From positions 1 to 38,601 of the forward strand of contig JAIUNI010000025.1 of the NCBI GenBank assembly GCA_020161935.1: a stretch of DNA of 38,601 bases, in the 5' to 3' direction. The position numbers and the translations under genes were made by a program. Numbering within the stretch: position 1 is the first letter of the stretch; every line of letters begins with the position of its first letter. Source of the stretch: Chloroflexota bacterium (GTDB lineage Bacteria > Chloroflexota > Anaerolineae > Aggregatilineales > Phototrophicaceae). Positions 31,199 to 38,505 of the stretch are shown piece by piece. The notes under the pieces are model-generated. The model was not told where the DNA came from, searched no databases, and was given only the letters and a program-made list of their open reading frames with translations.

Positions 31199-32530
31199 CT
31201 ACGGGTTATACACCTGTATGCGCTTATCCGGCTGCCGCTGGGCGAGGCGCTCCATGCTGGACTTCACCTGTGCCACAATCTCGCCTTCATCCAGCGTCAG
31301 CAGCTTGCCGTCCAGCATCAGCACCTTGCCGTCGCAAATGGTCGTCCGCACATCGCTCGCCCGCACGTTGTAAACCAAACTCGCCGTCATACTGTGCAGC
31401 GGTTGGTGGTGCATCCCGCTCAAATCCACCAATATCAGGTCAGCCAAGTTGCCGGGGTCCAGTGCGCCGAGTTCGTCCGGTTGTCCGTAAACCCGCGCAC
31501 TCTCCCGTGTGGCGATGTACAGCGCTTCAGGAATCGGCAGCGTTGTCGGCGTACCGCTGGCCTGTTTCTGCGTCATCGCCATCAAGCGCATCGACTCGAA
31601 AATATCCAGCGTGTTATTGCTCACCGCGCCGTCCGTCGCCAGCCCCACCGGAATGCCGTGCTGCCGGAACCCCGCCACCGGTGCGGTTCCCATCGCCAGC
31701 TTGAGATACGTCTTGGGCGCGTGGGCGAACCCGGCCTCGTGCTTGGCGAGGATCGGCATGTCTTCCGGCAGCACCCCGCAGCCATGCGCGATGATCGTCG
31801 GCACATCCAACACACCTGTCTGCTCAAGCACCTGTATCGGCGTGAGGCCGCGTTTCTCAAGGCTCGACCGTGTTTGCCCCATTTCCTCCGAGGCGTGGAT
31901 ATGGATGCCGACATGCAGTGCCGCCGCCTTCTTCACGCCCGCCCGCAGGTAATCGTCATCGCACAGGTACGGCGAGTGCGGAGCCATGATCGTGCGGATG
32001 CGCCCGTTCGCCGCCCCCTGCCACTCTTGGATAAACTGCGCGGTACGGTCGATCATCGCGTAGCCGTTGTTGCCGAAGATCGCCCAACCGAGTAGCGCGC
32101 GTGTACCCGCTTTCTCGACCGCCTTTGCCGTTTCGTCCATGTAGAAGTAATGATCCGCCACCGAGGTCACGCCCGCGCGGATCATCTCCGCGAGGCCAAG
32201 CTGCATCCCCCAGTACACATCCTCGGCTTGTAGGTTGCTTTCCAGCGGCCACATATAATCGTTGAACCACTGTTCAATCGTCACATCCTCCGCCAACCCG
32301 CGGAAGATCACCATCGGCACATGCGCGTGCGTGTTGATGAGTCCCGGCATCGCCAGCAAACCGTTCGCCTCGATCACCTGCTTGAAGTGGCTGGGATCTG
32401 CCATCCCCGTCGGCTGCACCGCCTCAATCCGGTTACTGCCAATCAGGATGTCGTGTTCGTAGAGGATGAAAGCGCGGGCATCAATCGTAATATTGAGAAC
32501 GTTGCAGTTGCGGATGAGTAGGTCGGACAT
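31199..32530 (-). CDS. Amidohydrolase, MTA/SAH deaminase (MtaD)-like
   Basis: The 443-residue protein is of the TRZ/ATZ-type amidohydrolase group. The metal site is His68-x-His70 in NTHAHVPM, His212 in HIHASEE, His249 in AHGCGV and Asp300 in ATDGAVSNN, with Glu215 as likely proton shuttle. The GLAEDVTIEQWF and DGAVSNNTLD segments are typical of 5-methylthioadenosine/S-adenosylhomocysteine deaminases. Other deaminations or hydrolyses (atrazine-like, guanine) are possible. ATG 32530 is chosen because AAGGAA is 6 nt upstream, giving MSDLLIRNC; the frame continues 17 codons upstream without features. An IS200/IS605-type element ends only about 45 bp before this start, so the native promoter may have been displaced. 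Confidence 0.88.
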   Translation of the reverse strand: MSDLLIRNCNVLNITIDARAFILYEHDILIGSNRIEAVQPTGMADPSHFKQVIEANGLLAMPGLINTHAHVPMVIFRGLAEDVTIEQWFNDYMWPLESNLQAEDVYWGMQLGLAEMIRAGVTSVADHYFYMDETAKAVEKAGTRALLGWAIFGNNGYAMIDRTAQFIQEWQGAANGRIRTIMAPHSPYLCDDDYLRAGVKKAAALHVGIHIHASEEMGQTRSSLEKRGLTPIQVLEQTGVLDVPTIIAHGCGVLPEDMPILAKHEAGFAHAPKTYLKLAMGTAPVAGFRQHGIPVGLATDGAVSNNTLDIFESMRLMAMTQKQASGTPTTLPIPEALYIATRESARVYGQPDELGALDPGNLADLILVDLSGMHHQPLHSMTASLVYNVRASDVRTTICDGKVLMLDGKLLTLDEGEIVAQVKSSMERLAQRQPDKRIQVYNP

Positions 32531-32582
32531 AATGAGTTCCTTGTTGCAGGATTGCAGTGCGATAAACGTTAATTGTGACACT

Positions 32583-32605
32583 CCGCAGCCACTAAAGTGG
32601 CGCGG
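32583..32605 (-). repeat. Right-end hairpin of the IS element (also omega-RNA 3' stem)
   Basis: CCGC-GCCACT, loop TT, AGTGGC-T-GCGG on the minus strand: 10 paired bases with a single bulged T. It overlaps the last codons and the stop of tnpB, as expected for the right end, which also forms the scaffold of the guide RNA used by TnpB. Confidence 0.8.
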
Positions 32606-33743
32606 CTTCTAATCCATGCCGACCCGTGTCCACATGAGCGATTACGGGTGTGTCCCACCCGGCTTTGATTAAAACGTTGATGGCGGCTCGGTGATCGCGG
32701 TCTAGGCTAAGACCACAACCGCAATTGACCCACCGAACGGACAACTCAATTTTCTCTCTCCCACCACACTGAGGGCATGTCTGGGAGGTATAGGCCGGGT
32801 CTACAAACCGTATCTCACGACCAGCACTTGCAGCCTTGTACAGGAGATATTGTTTGAAGATGCCCCAACCGCTATCCAGAATGCTCTTGCTCAAATGCGG
32901 ATTACGAACCATGTTGCGCGTCGCCAAATCCTCAAGCGCCACACCATCACAGGTTTGCACCAGCTTGGTACTCAACTTGTGCAAGTAGTCGCCCCGTTGG
33001 TTGGCGACGTGCATATGCTGACGCTGCACCCGTTTGAGCGCTTTACGGCGGTTCTTGCCGCCCGGTTTCTTCCGCGCCAGCGCACGGCTCAGAACACGCA
33101 GCTTCCTTTGCCCCGCACGATAGTAGTTTGGGTTCTCAACCTTCTCGCCTTCGCTGGTCGTGATTAAGGCCGAGATGCCCATATCCAGTCCGATGAAACG
33201 TCCAGTTTTCGGCAGTTCTGACTGGTCAGGCAGTTCTACAGCAAATGACACATACCACTGCCCCGCCTGATGCTTGATGCGACAGGTTTTGATTGTGCTC
33301 GCTTCAGGGATCGCTCGATGCCAACGTACTGGAACACGCCCAATCCCGAATAACTTTAAGCGTCTACCGTCCAACGTTGCCCCAACACCAAACTGCTTAA
33401 AGGCGAAGCTGTTGAAACGATTGCGACCTTTGAAGCGAGGATATCCCGCTTTTTCTCTTGCCTTTACCCGACGGAAAAAGGCTTGAAAGGCTTTGTCGAG
33501 ATCATCAACCACCGATTGCAGGGTTTGTGAAAACACGATTTGAGCTTGCGGAAAGGTCTTCCGATAGTACTTGCCTTTGGCCTGTTGCTCTGATTTGGTG
33601 ACATGGCGCTGTTCGAATTCCCAAGCCAGCTTACGTTCTTCAAGACACATATTGTACCAATGGCGGCACACCGCCAGCACTTGGAACATGCGCTTCTCTT
33701 GGGCCTTGCTTGGGTACAGACGGTATTTGAAGGTTTTGAGCAT
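32592..33743 (-). CDS. tnpB: TnpB, RNA-guided endonuclease of IS200/IS605 family
   Basis: The 383-residue protein begins MLKTFKYRLYPSKAQE, the usual TnpB start. The RuvC triad is intact: Asp187 in FIGLDMGI, Glu271 in VALEDLA and Asp350 in SLDRDHRAAIN. The zinc finger CPQC (323-326) with Cys341 and Cys343 sits between the last two. TnpB cuts the empty donor site using a guide RNA made from the right end, keeping the element in place. The start ATG shares its A with the tnpA stop (TGATG), so translation is coupled. An open stretch of 29 codons upstream is inside tnpA and not used. The active site looks functional. Confidence 0.95.
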   Translation of the reverse strand: MLKTFKYRLYPSKAQEKRMFQVLAVCRHWYNMCLEERKLAWEFEQRHVTKSEQQAKGKYYRKTFPQAQIVFSQTLQSVVDDLDKAFQAFFRRVKAREKAGYPRFKGRNRFNSFAFKQFGVGATLDGRRLKLFGIGRVPVRWHRAIPEASTIKTCRIKHQAGQWYVSFAVELPDQSELPKTGRFIGLDMGISALITTSEGEKVENPNYYRAGQRKLRVLSRALARKKPGGKNRRKALKRVQRQHMHVANQRGDYLHKLSTKLVQTCDGVALEDLATRNMVRNPHLSKSILDSGWGIFKQYLLYKAASAGREIRFVDPAYTSQTCPQCGGREKIELSVRWVNCGCGLSLDRDHRAAINVLIKAGWDTPVIAHVDTGRHGLEAAPL

Positions 33744-34147
33744 CAAACGCCTTTCTGTGCGGCAATGTATCGTTGAATCGTTTCGGCAGCTATATGCTCT
33801 GCTGTACTGGCGAAGTACGCACCGGTCCATAAAGACGGCAGCTTTTTAAGTTGCGGGAATTTTTGTCGCAGGACGTTTGAGGTCACGCCCTTGCAGGCTT
33901 TGATAACCCCTGCCGCTGAATCAGTAGGCCATACCCGTATAACCAGATGGATATGGTCGGGTTGAATAGCGAATTCTACAATTTGCCAGCCTTTTTCTTG
34001 CGCCTTTTGTTCAATGAGCAGGCGACATTCAGCAGCAATTTCGTTCACCAAAACAGCCTTTCGCCGCTTGGGTGTCCACACTAAATGGTACACGATGAGG
34101 TGTACACGATGTTCGTCACGTTGGTAGATTAGTTTGTCGTTTTTCAT
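33743..34147 (-). CDS. tnpA: TnpA, Y1-type HUH transposase of IS200/IS605 family
   Basis: The 134-residue protein has the HUH motif PDHIHLVI (His65, His67) and the catalytic Tyr127 in ETIQRYIAAQ, the two halves of the Y1 transposase active site, with the typical LVWTPKRRKAVL start. It moves single-stranded DNA during replication and recognises the bulged hairpins. The promoter at 34154-34182 places the transcription start at or next to the ATG, and no Shine-Dalgarno is present, so the mRNA may be leaderless, which limits expression. Length and residues are normal, so it could still be active. Confidence 0.95.
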   Translation of the reverse strand: MKNDKLIYQRDEHRVHLIVYHLVWTPKRRKAVLVNEIAAECRLLIEQKAQEKGWQIVEFAIQPDHIHLVIRVWPTDSAAGVIKACKGVTSNVLRQKFPQLKKLPSLWTGAYFASTAEHIAAETIQRYIAAQKGV

Positions 34148-34153
34148 GTAGGT

Positions 34154-34182
34154 AGTGTAGCATATATCTACACATTAGACAA
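34154..34182 (-). promoter_or_regulatory. tnpA promoter
   Basis: TTGTCT (34182-34177) and TACACT (34159-34154) on the minus strand are separated by exactly 17 bp. The expected start of transcription falls on the tnpA ATG. Confidence 0.6.
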
Positions 34183-34220
34183 GCGTCATGCGTTTGGCTA
34201 AGGCCTTAAAGCGCTTTCAT

Positions 34221-34243
34221 CCACTGCGGTTAAAACCGCGTGG
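34221..34243 (-). repeat. Left-end hairpin of the IS element
   Basis: CCAC-GCGGTT, loop TT, AACCGC-A-GTGG on the minus strand. It has the same 4 bp, bulge, 6 bp and 2-nt loop layout as the right-end hairpin although the sequence differs. Confidence 0.8.
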
Positions 34244-34385
34244 CTTTCTCGCGGCCTAAAGGCCAATATTGTAAACCAGACATCAAGAAATAGGCTCAAC
34301 ACTCTATCCTGTTTTATACTGGGAAGGATACACGTTTGTTCGGTTAAGCATTCTCGAATCCATAATTGACATCACAGGAGCATTC

Positions 34386-35126
34386 ATGATGCGTAAACAC
34401 TTCCTGCTCGTACCCATCATCACCCTGCTAGCCGCCTTCTCCCTGACGGCTGTCACCGCCCAACCACGACCGCAGCTCGTCATGGGGGAGTTCGTCAAAG
34501 GCAACATCAGCCATGAAGAGTATGAAGCATGGTACACCTTCACCGGAGCCGCCGGTGATACGGTTTTGATTGAGGTCATACCGGACAGCCTGACCTTCAA
34601 CCTCGATCCGACCGTCGAACTCCGCAACACTAATAATGAGACAATTGCGCTGAACGACGACTTTAACTTCCCTGTCTCGCTGGTTGTTGCCAAACTGCCC
34701 ACCGAGGGCAACTATACCGTGGTCGTCAGCCGCGCGGGGGGTGAAGTGGGCGATACTGCTGGCGACTTCAGCCTACGTGCCAGTATCGTTCAGCCCGTCA
34801 CCAGCGGCGCGGTCATCAACGCCGAAGTCAACAGCGATGCCAACGCCATACCCCTGCGTTACGTGCTCAACCCCGCCGCCGACCAAACCATCGAGATCAC
34901 CTTCAGCCAGTCAATCGGTGAAAATTATGCCGGTATCCGCGTCTTCAAGTGGGTCAGCGATGCCTCGCCGGATGTGCTGATGAACTTGGACAGCACCGCG
35001 CAGTTGAGTAAAGCGGTTCTCACCGTCAACCTCGAGGCGGATAACTTCTACATCATCCAGCTCGCCCAAACATCCTATTCCTTTACCGATGCCATGCTTT
35101 TCCCTGTCATGCTCGAAATCCAGTAG
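34386..35126 (+). CDS. Secreted PPC-like (bacterial pre-peptidase C-terminal) domain protein 1
   Basis: The 246-residue protein has a cleavable signal peptide (MMRKHFLLVPIITLLAAFSL, then VTAQ). Two beta-sandwich halves follow. The first contains W-Y-FTGAAGDTVLIEV, LDPTVELRNTNNETIALNDD and LPTEGNYTVVVSR, the PPC-like pattern (Y-F-a-aG---i------lDp---l----g---a-nDD----------y-v-v). The second has a FSQSIGENYAGIRVFKW segment. It probably acts outside the cell, perhaps binding surface polymers; no catalytic site is seen. GGAG is 6-8 nt before the first ATG. The next gene encodes a paralogue. Confidence 0.8.
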   Translation: MMRKHFLLVPIITLLAAFSLTAVTAQPRPQLVMGEFVKGNISHEEYEAWYTFTGAAGDTVLIEVIPDSLTFNLDPTVELRNTNNETIALNDDFNFPVSLVVAKLPTEGNYTVVVSRAGGEVGDTAGDFSLRASIVQPVTSGAVINAEVNSDANAIPLRYVLNPAADQTIEITFSQSIGENYAGIRVFKWVSDASPDVLMNLDSTAQLSKAVLTVNLEADNFYIIQLAQTSYSFTDAMLFPVMLEIQ

Positions 35127-35150
35127 GCATCAATGGGACTTTTGCTTAAC

Positions 35151-35179
35151 TTGTCGTGAAACGTAATCTCACGTACATT
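35151..35179 (+). promoter_or_regulatory. Putative promoter of the second PPC-like gene
   Basis: TTGTCG (35151-35156) and TACATT (35174-35179) are 17 bp apart. A CGTGA/TCACG inverted repeat (35155-35173) fills the spacer and could bind a regulator. Confidence 0.5.
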
Positions 35180-35223
35180 AAGTTATGCAGGATTTTTACC
35201 AACTACTCCTAAGGAGCTTGTGA

Positions 35224-35976
35224 ATGCATAAGCAGTATGGATTTGTTTTAGGCGCTGCGATGTTGATCTCCACCCTGACCTTCGGCGCAGCCGCCGCACA
35301 GGACAAGGTTGCGCTGACACTCGGCGAAGCCGCCGAGGGTGAAATTACCGCAGACGTGAACGAAGTGCTGTACAGCTTCTCTGGCACAGCGGGGCAAATC
35401 GTCACCATCGAGGCGATGCCGATCACAAACGAGGACTCGGACGAACTCGACCTCGATCCGACCATCACCCTCCAAACTGCCGATGGTGAACAGATTGCTT
35501 ACAATGATGACTTTAGCTATCCCATCGCCATGCTCATCACCGAACTGCCAGACGACGGTGACTACATCGTCGTGGTCGGGCGCTCCGGTGGTGAGGAAGG
35601 CAGTACCAATGGTCAATACAGTGTCAAAGTGGCCGAGCCAGAATTTTACAGTCAGGGTTCGACCATCAATGCCAACCTTTCCACCGACTTCTTAGCCGCG
35701 CCGCAGGTGTTCATTATTGATCCGTCCGTCTCCGGCCCGGTCGAGTTCACTTTCTCGCAGGAAATCGGCGAAGACTATGCCGGTATGCGGATCGTCAAGT
35801 TTGTGAACGACTACTACCCCGAAAGCGTCGCCAATCTGGATAGTACGGGTCGCGTCAGCAAGGGTGTCATCACGGTTGACCTTGAAGCGGATAACTTCTA
35901 CGCTGTCCAACTGACGACCGTATCCTTCTCGTTCAGTGATACCACTGAATTTCCGGTGACGGTTGAGATAAAATAA
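35224..35976 (+). CDS. Secreted PPC-like domain protein 2 (paralogue of the preceding gene)
   Basis: The 250-residue protein starts with a signal peptide (MHKQYGFVLGAAMLISTLTF, cleavage near AAAAQ). It matches the preceding protein along its length: YSFSGTAGQIVTIEA, LDPTITLQTADGEQIAYNDD, LPDDGDYIVVVGRSGGEEG, FSQEIGEDYAGMRIVKFVND, and a shared C-terminal LEADNFYAVQL. The two arose by tandem duplication. It is more acidic than its partner. AAGGAG lies 7 nt before the ATG, and its own promoter sits in the 97-bp gap, so it may be regulated separately. Function unknown; no enzymatic motif. Confidence 0.8.
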   Translation: MHKQYGFVLGAAMLISTLTFGAAAAQDKVALTLGEAAEGEITADVNEVLYSFSGTAGQIVTIEAMPITNEDSDELDLDPTITLQTADGEQIAYNDDFSYPIAMLITELPDDGDYIVVVGRSGGEEGSTNGQYSVKVAEPEFYSQGSTINANLSTDFLAAPQVFIIDPSVSGPVEFTFSQEIGEDYAGMRIVKFVNDYYPESVANLDSTGRVSKGVITVDLEADNFYAVQLTTVSFSFSDTTEFPVTVEIK

Positions 35977-35989
35977 CGTTTTAACCGGT

Positions 35990-36014
35990 AGGGGTGTACA
36001 GCTTGTGCGCCCCT
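35990..36014. repeat. GTAGGGG-type palindrome before rsmI
   Basis: AGGGGTGTACA (35990-36000) pairs with TGTGCGCCCCT (36004-36014) in 11 positions counting two G-U pairs, around a 3-nt loop. It lies 14 bp after the preceding stop and 18 bp before the rsmI start, so it may end one transcript or fold in the leader of the next. Confidence 0.7.
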
Positions 36015-36032
36015 CACGATAGGCTGTTCACC

Positions 36033-36857
36033 GTGCCAACCCTCTTTATCGTCCCGACCCCCATTGGCAACTTGGAAGACATCACCCTCCGCGCCCTGCG
36101 TATATTGCGTGAAGCCGCGCTGATCGCCGCCGAGGACACCCGCACCACCCGCGTCCTGCTCCAGCACTACCAGATCACCACGCCGCTCACCAGCTACCAC
36201 GAACATAATAAGCTCGCCAAACTCGATGCCATCTTCGACGCGCTGCAATCCGGCGATGTCGCGCTGGTATCCGACGCAGGCACACCCGCTATCTCCGACC
36301 CCGGTTACGAATTGGTGCGCCATGCTATCGAGCAGGGTATCCGCGTCGAGCCGCTGCCGGGGGCCAGTGCCATCATCACCGCGCTCGTCGGTTCCGGCCT
36401 GCCGACCGATGGCTTCGTTTATCTCGGCTTCCTGCCGCGTAAAGACCGCGCCCTGCGCGATTTCCTCACGTCGCTTGCCACCGAGCGCCGTACTCTCGTC
36501 GCCTACGAAAGCCCCAACCGCCTTGTCGATACCTTAAAAGCGATAGAAAGCGTTCTCGGTGATCGCCAAGTCTGCGTCGCGCGTGAACTCAGCAAGAAGT
36601 TCGAGGAGTTTCAGCGCGGCCCCGCCAGCGCTGTACTCGCCCATTTCGAGGCGACCGCCCCGCGCGGCGAAATCGTGCTGCTCATCGCCGGAGCTGCCGA
36701 GGTTGAGCCAACCATATGGGACGAAGCACAGGTACGCGCCGCCCTGCGCCAGCGCCTTGACGCGGGTGAACCCCTCAGCAGCGCCGCCCGTGCCGTCGCC
36801 ACCGCCGCCGGTTGGGAACGCCGCGCCGTCTATTCACTCGGTATCGAAGACGATTAA
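36033..36857 (+). CDS. rsmI: 16S rRNA (cytidine1402-2'-O)-methyltransferase RsmI
   Basis: SAM-dependent enzyme that methylates the ribose of C1402 in the decoding centre of 16S rRNA. The 274-residue product from GTG 36033 has the tetrapyrrole-methylase fold motifs: FIVPTPIGNLEDITLRAL, AEDTRTTRVLL, SDAGTPAISDPG, PLPGASAIITAL, GFLPRK, YESPNRL and ARELSKKFEEF. A GTG at 35994 in the same frame would put the hairpin at 35990-36014 into the coding region and add residues not seen in RsmI, so 36033 is preferred. The Shine-Dalgarno is weak (AGG). The ABM gene follows by 20 nt in the same direction. Confidence 0.95.
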   Translation: MPTLFIVPTPIGNLEDITLRALRILREAALIAAEDTRTTRVLLQHYQITTPLTSYHEHNKLAKLDAIFDALQSGDVALVSDAGTPAISDPGYELVRHAIEQGIRVEPLPGASAIITALVGSGLPTDGFVYLGFLPRKDRALRDFLTSLATERRTLVAYESPNRLVDTLKAIESVLGDRQVCVARELSKKFEEFQRGPASAVLAHFEATAPRGEIVLLIAGAAEVEPTIWDEAQVRAALRQRLDAGEPLSSAARAVATAAGWERRAVYSLGIEDD

Positions 36858-36877
36858 ACACCCATAGGAGGCTGTTG

Positions 36878-37189
36878 ATGATCGCCCGAACGTGGAAAGC
36901 CACTGCCGACACCGATAAGGTCAAGGATTATGTCGCTCATTTTGAGAACAACGTCTACGCCGAGCTGAAGCATATCGCCGGTTTTCAGGGCGCATACGTC
37001 ATGCAAAAACCTCTTGAGGACGGCATGGAAATTCAGGTGATAACCCTCTGGGAGTCGATGGATACCATTCGCACCTTCGCGGGTGACTTGGCTGAACAAG
37101 CCGTCGTTGAGCCGCAAGCGCAGGCTGTCCTCCGCGCCTTTGACATGACCGTCACCCACCACGAGGTACTCGTCAACCATCAGGTGTAA
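36878..37189 (+). CDS. Antibiotic biosynthesis monooxygenase (ABM)-like small protein
   Basis: The 103-residue protein begins MIARTWKATADTDKVKDYVA, with a small ferredoxin-like plan: first strand, a helix ending in Y--EL, a strand IAGFQGAYVM, EIQVITLWESMDTIRTF and a last strand MTVTHHEVLV. The IARTW and VITLWESMD-I--F patterns are typical of ABM-type proteins that dimerise as alpha-beta barrels. Many have no known substrate. AGGAGG is 6-8 nt before ATG 36878, and the gene lies 20 nt after rsmI, so both are probably on one mRNA. Confidence 0.8.
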   Translation: MIARTWKATADTDKVKDYVAHFENNVYAELKHIAGFQGAYVMQKPLEDGMEIQVITLWESMDTIRTFAGDLAEQAVVEPQAQAVLRAFDMTVTHHEVLVNHQV

Positions 37190-37378
37190 TAAAAAGATTT
37201 ACCTATCGTTTTAAACGCACTTTAGGAAAATCGAGTTTAAATGTACAGGCTTCCTTCATCGATTTCCGAAGTCCCTTTAGTGGACTTGTCTGGTGATCAG
37301 CATGATGGCTTTAGCCTCATGTGGCGCAACCCGACAATTCTCATTAGCCTTATGCGTCGCAAGCAATTGATCAGAAAT

Positions 37379-37402
37379 CTTGGCGTTCTTGGCGACTTGG
37401 CG
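37379..37402 (-). repeat. CGCCAAG repeat, three inverted copies
   Basis: CTTGGCG (complement of CGCCAAG) occurs at 37379-37385, 37388-37394 and 37396-37402, in the 234-bp gap between the ABM gene and the SH3-type lipoprotein. The rest of that gap shows no feature. Confidence 0.8.
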
Positions 37403-37423
37403 GTTAACTCTTGCCTCTACCCC

Positions 37424-37879
37424 TCACTCAATCCCATACGGTTCGACGTAATAACTCGTCAAATCACCCTCCGCCAGCCACCCCTCCGTCTCGCGGTAGC
37501 GCACCTTGTACCAACTGTACTCATCCTCGCAGATCGGCCCTTCCAAAACCGTGAACACGCCGTTAATCGGGATCGTCGTCACCACGCGGTTCTCGGTTCC
37601 CGCGTCCGACCGCACGTTTACGGGGCGAGGATCATCCGGCAGCACATGACCACGCTCCCCCACGATCAACCGCTCGCGGGGCGCATCGGGGCAGGTCGGC
37701 GTAGGTGGGGGCGGCGCGGTGGGCATCACAAACGGCGTGGGAATAGGCGTATCGGTAATCACACGGACGGCTGTTGCGCTGGCGACAGGGGTGCTTGTCC
37801 GTTCCAGCCGCAGGTCGCACCCGACCAGTACACAGCCAACCACCGCCAAAAGAAGTCGAAGGAATGAGGTGATGTTCAT
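37424..37879 (-). CDS. SH3-type domain lipoprotein
   Basis: The 151-residue protein starts MNITSFLRLLLAVVGCVLVG followed by the lipobox cysteine at 21, so it is a lipoprotein. A Thr/Pro stalk of about 40 residues (VMPTAPPPPTPT) leads to a domain with VNVRSDAGTENRVV, TIPINGVFTVLEGP, YSWYKVRYRETEGWLAEGDL: the bacterial SH3 signature NVR-----t-------G-------------WykV-----GWv. SH3b domains bind peptidoglycan or other surface ligands. The stalk plus external domain design is shared with the lipoprotein at 22550 and the kinase at 14950. Confidence 0.85.
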   Translation of the reverse strand: MNITSFLRLLLAVVGCVLVGCDLRLERTSTPVASATAVRVITDTPIPTPFVMPTAPPPPTPTCPDAPRERLIVGERGHVLPDDPRPVNVRSDAGTENRVVTTIPINGVFTVLEGPICEDEYSWYKVRYRETEGWLAEGDLTSYYVEPYGIE

Positions 37880-38008
37880 GGCTGTATTTTAACAGCGATG
37901 CCCATCTTTGGGGATCATTCGGATATGGAGCTAAAACCTCAAACGATTTTTCTTGTAGGAGCATAGCCACACGTCCTCTACCGAACAAACCGCAGCCCCT
38001 CAATTGGC

Positions 38009-38068
38009 TGTAGGGACTTAACTTGCTGCATCTGGGAGGAGAAACACCCCTGTGTGCGCCCCTCTACA
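38009..38068. repeat. Possible TGTAGGG-ended element
   Basis: TGTAGGG at 38009 and CTCTACA ending at 38068 give short, imperfect inverted ends around 60 bp that include TGTGTGCGCCCCT, like the palindrome at 35990-36014. It may be a decayed copy of the same repeat family. Confidence 0.35.
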
Positions 38069-38079
38069 TCAAACTACGC

Positions 38080-38355
38080 CTATCCGTAACGCCCCGCCAC
38101 CGACTCGGCATAATAAACCGCCCAATCATCGCCACCGTTACCCGCTTTTACATCCTGATCAAGCTGCACCAGCAGGTCGGTCAATTCTTCCTTACCCGGT
38201 GTCGTCCCCAGATGTTCCGGCAGCCGTGGCGAAAGATAATCGGCGTACCACACCGGCCACGCCGGATCATCCCCATCCGTCGCGCTGTAGGCTTCGTGAT
38301 GGGCAACCGCCGTATTACGGAACAATTCAGTCAGGGCTTCGATTCGCTCGTCCAT
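38080..38355 (-). CDS. Small conserved-looking hypothetical protein
   Basis: The 91-residue acidic protein begins MDERIEALTELFRNTAVAHH and contains DPAWPVWYADYLSPRL, TPGKEELTDLLVQLDQD and WAVYYAESV. The YA-YL and WA-YYAE repeats around a helical middle suggest a small all-helical fold; no domain was recognised. AAGGAGC lies 7-8 nt before the ATG, and the composition is coding-like. It is a single gene divergent from the partial frame at the right edge. Function unknown. Confidence 0.65.
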   Translation of the reverse strand: MDERIEALTELFRNTAVAHHEAYSATDGDDPAWPVWYADYLSPRLPEHLGTTPGKEELTDLLVQLDQDVKAGNGGDDWAVYYAESVAGRYG

Positions 38356-38505
38356 AATCTATGCTCCTTGTTTGAGCCGATAATAAACCTATTCTAGCCA
38401 CCTTCCATGAGCGCACCATGACCCAACTAGCCTTAAATTGCTGCCCAAAGGTTTGGAAATTCGAACCAAAAGCCCTTCCTAAAATTTGTGCAAAGAAAGA
38501 GACAA

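Larger units (their letters stand above)
32575..34270 (-). mobile_element. IS200/IS605-family insertion sequence with tnpA and tnpB
   Basis: A complete element of about 1.7 kb on the minus strand: left-end hairpin 34221-34243, tnpA, tnpB, right-end hairpin 32583-32605. Both hairpins have a 4-bp outer and 6-bp inner stem separated by one bulged base, as in TnpA-bound ends. The outer limits are inferred: TTTAC on the minus strand just before 34270 fits the tetra/pentanucleotide target used by this family, and the right cleavage would be near TCAC at 32575. The element makes no target duplication, so the exact ends need an empty-site comparison. Confidence 0.75.

Noticed and set aside
37241..37867. 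Plus-strand open frame of 208 codons
   Set aside because: It crosses the CTTGGCG repeats and lies antisense to the SH3-type lipoprotein, which has a clear lipobox and domain.
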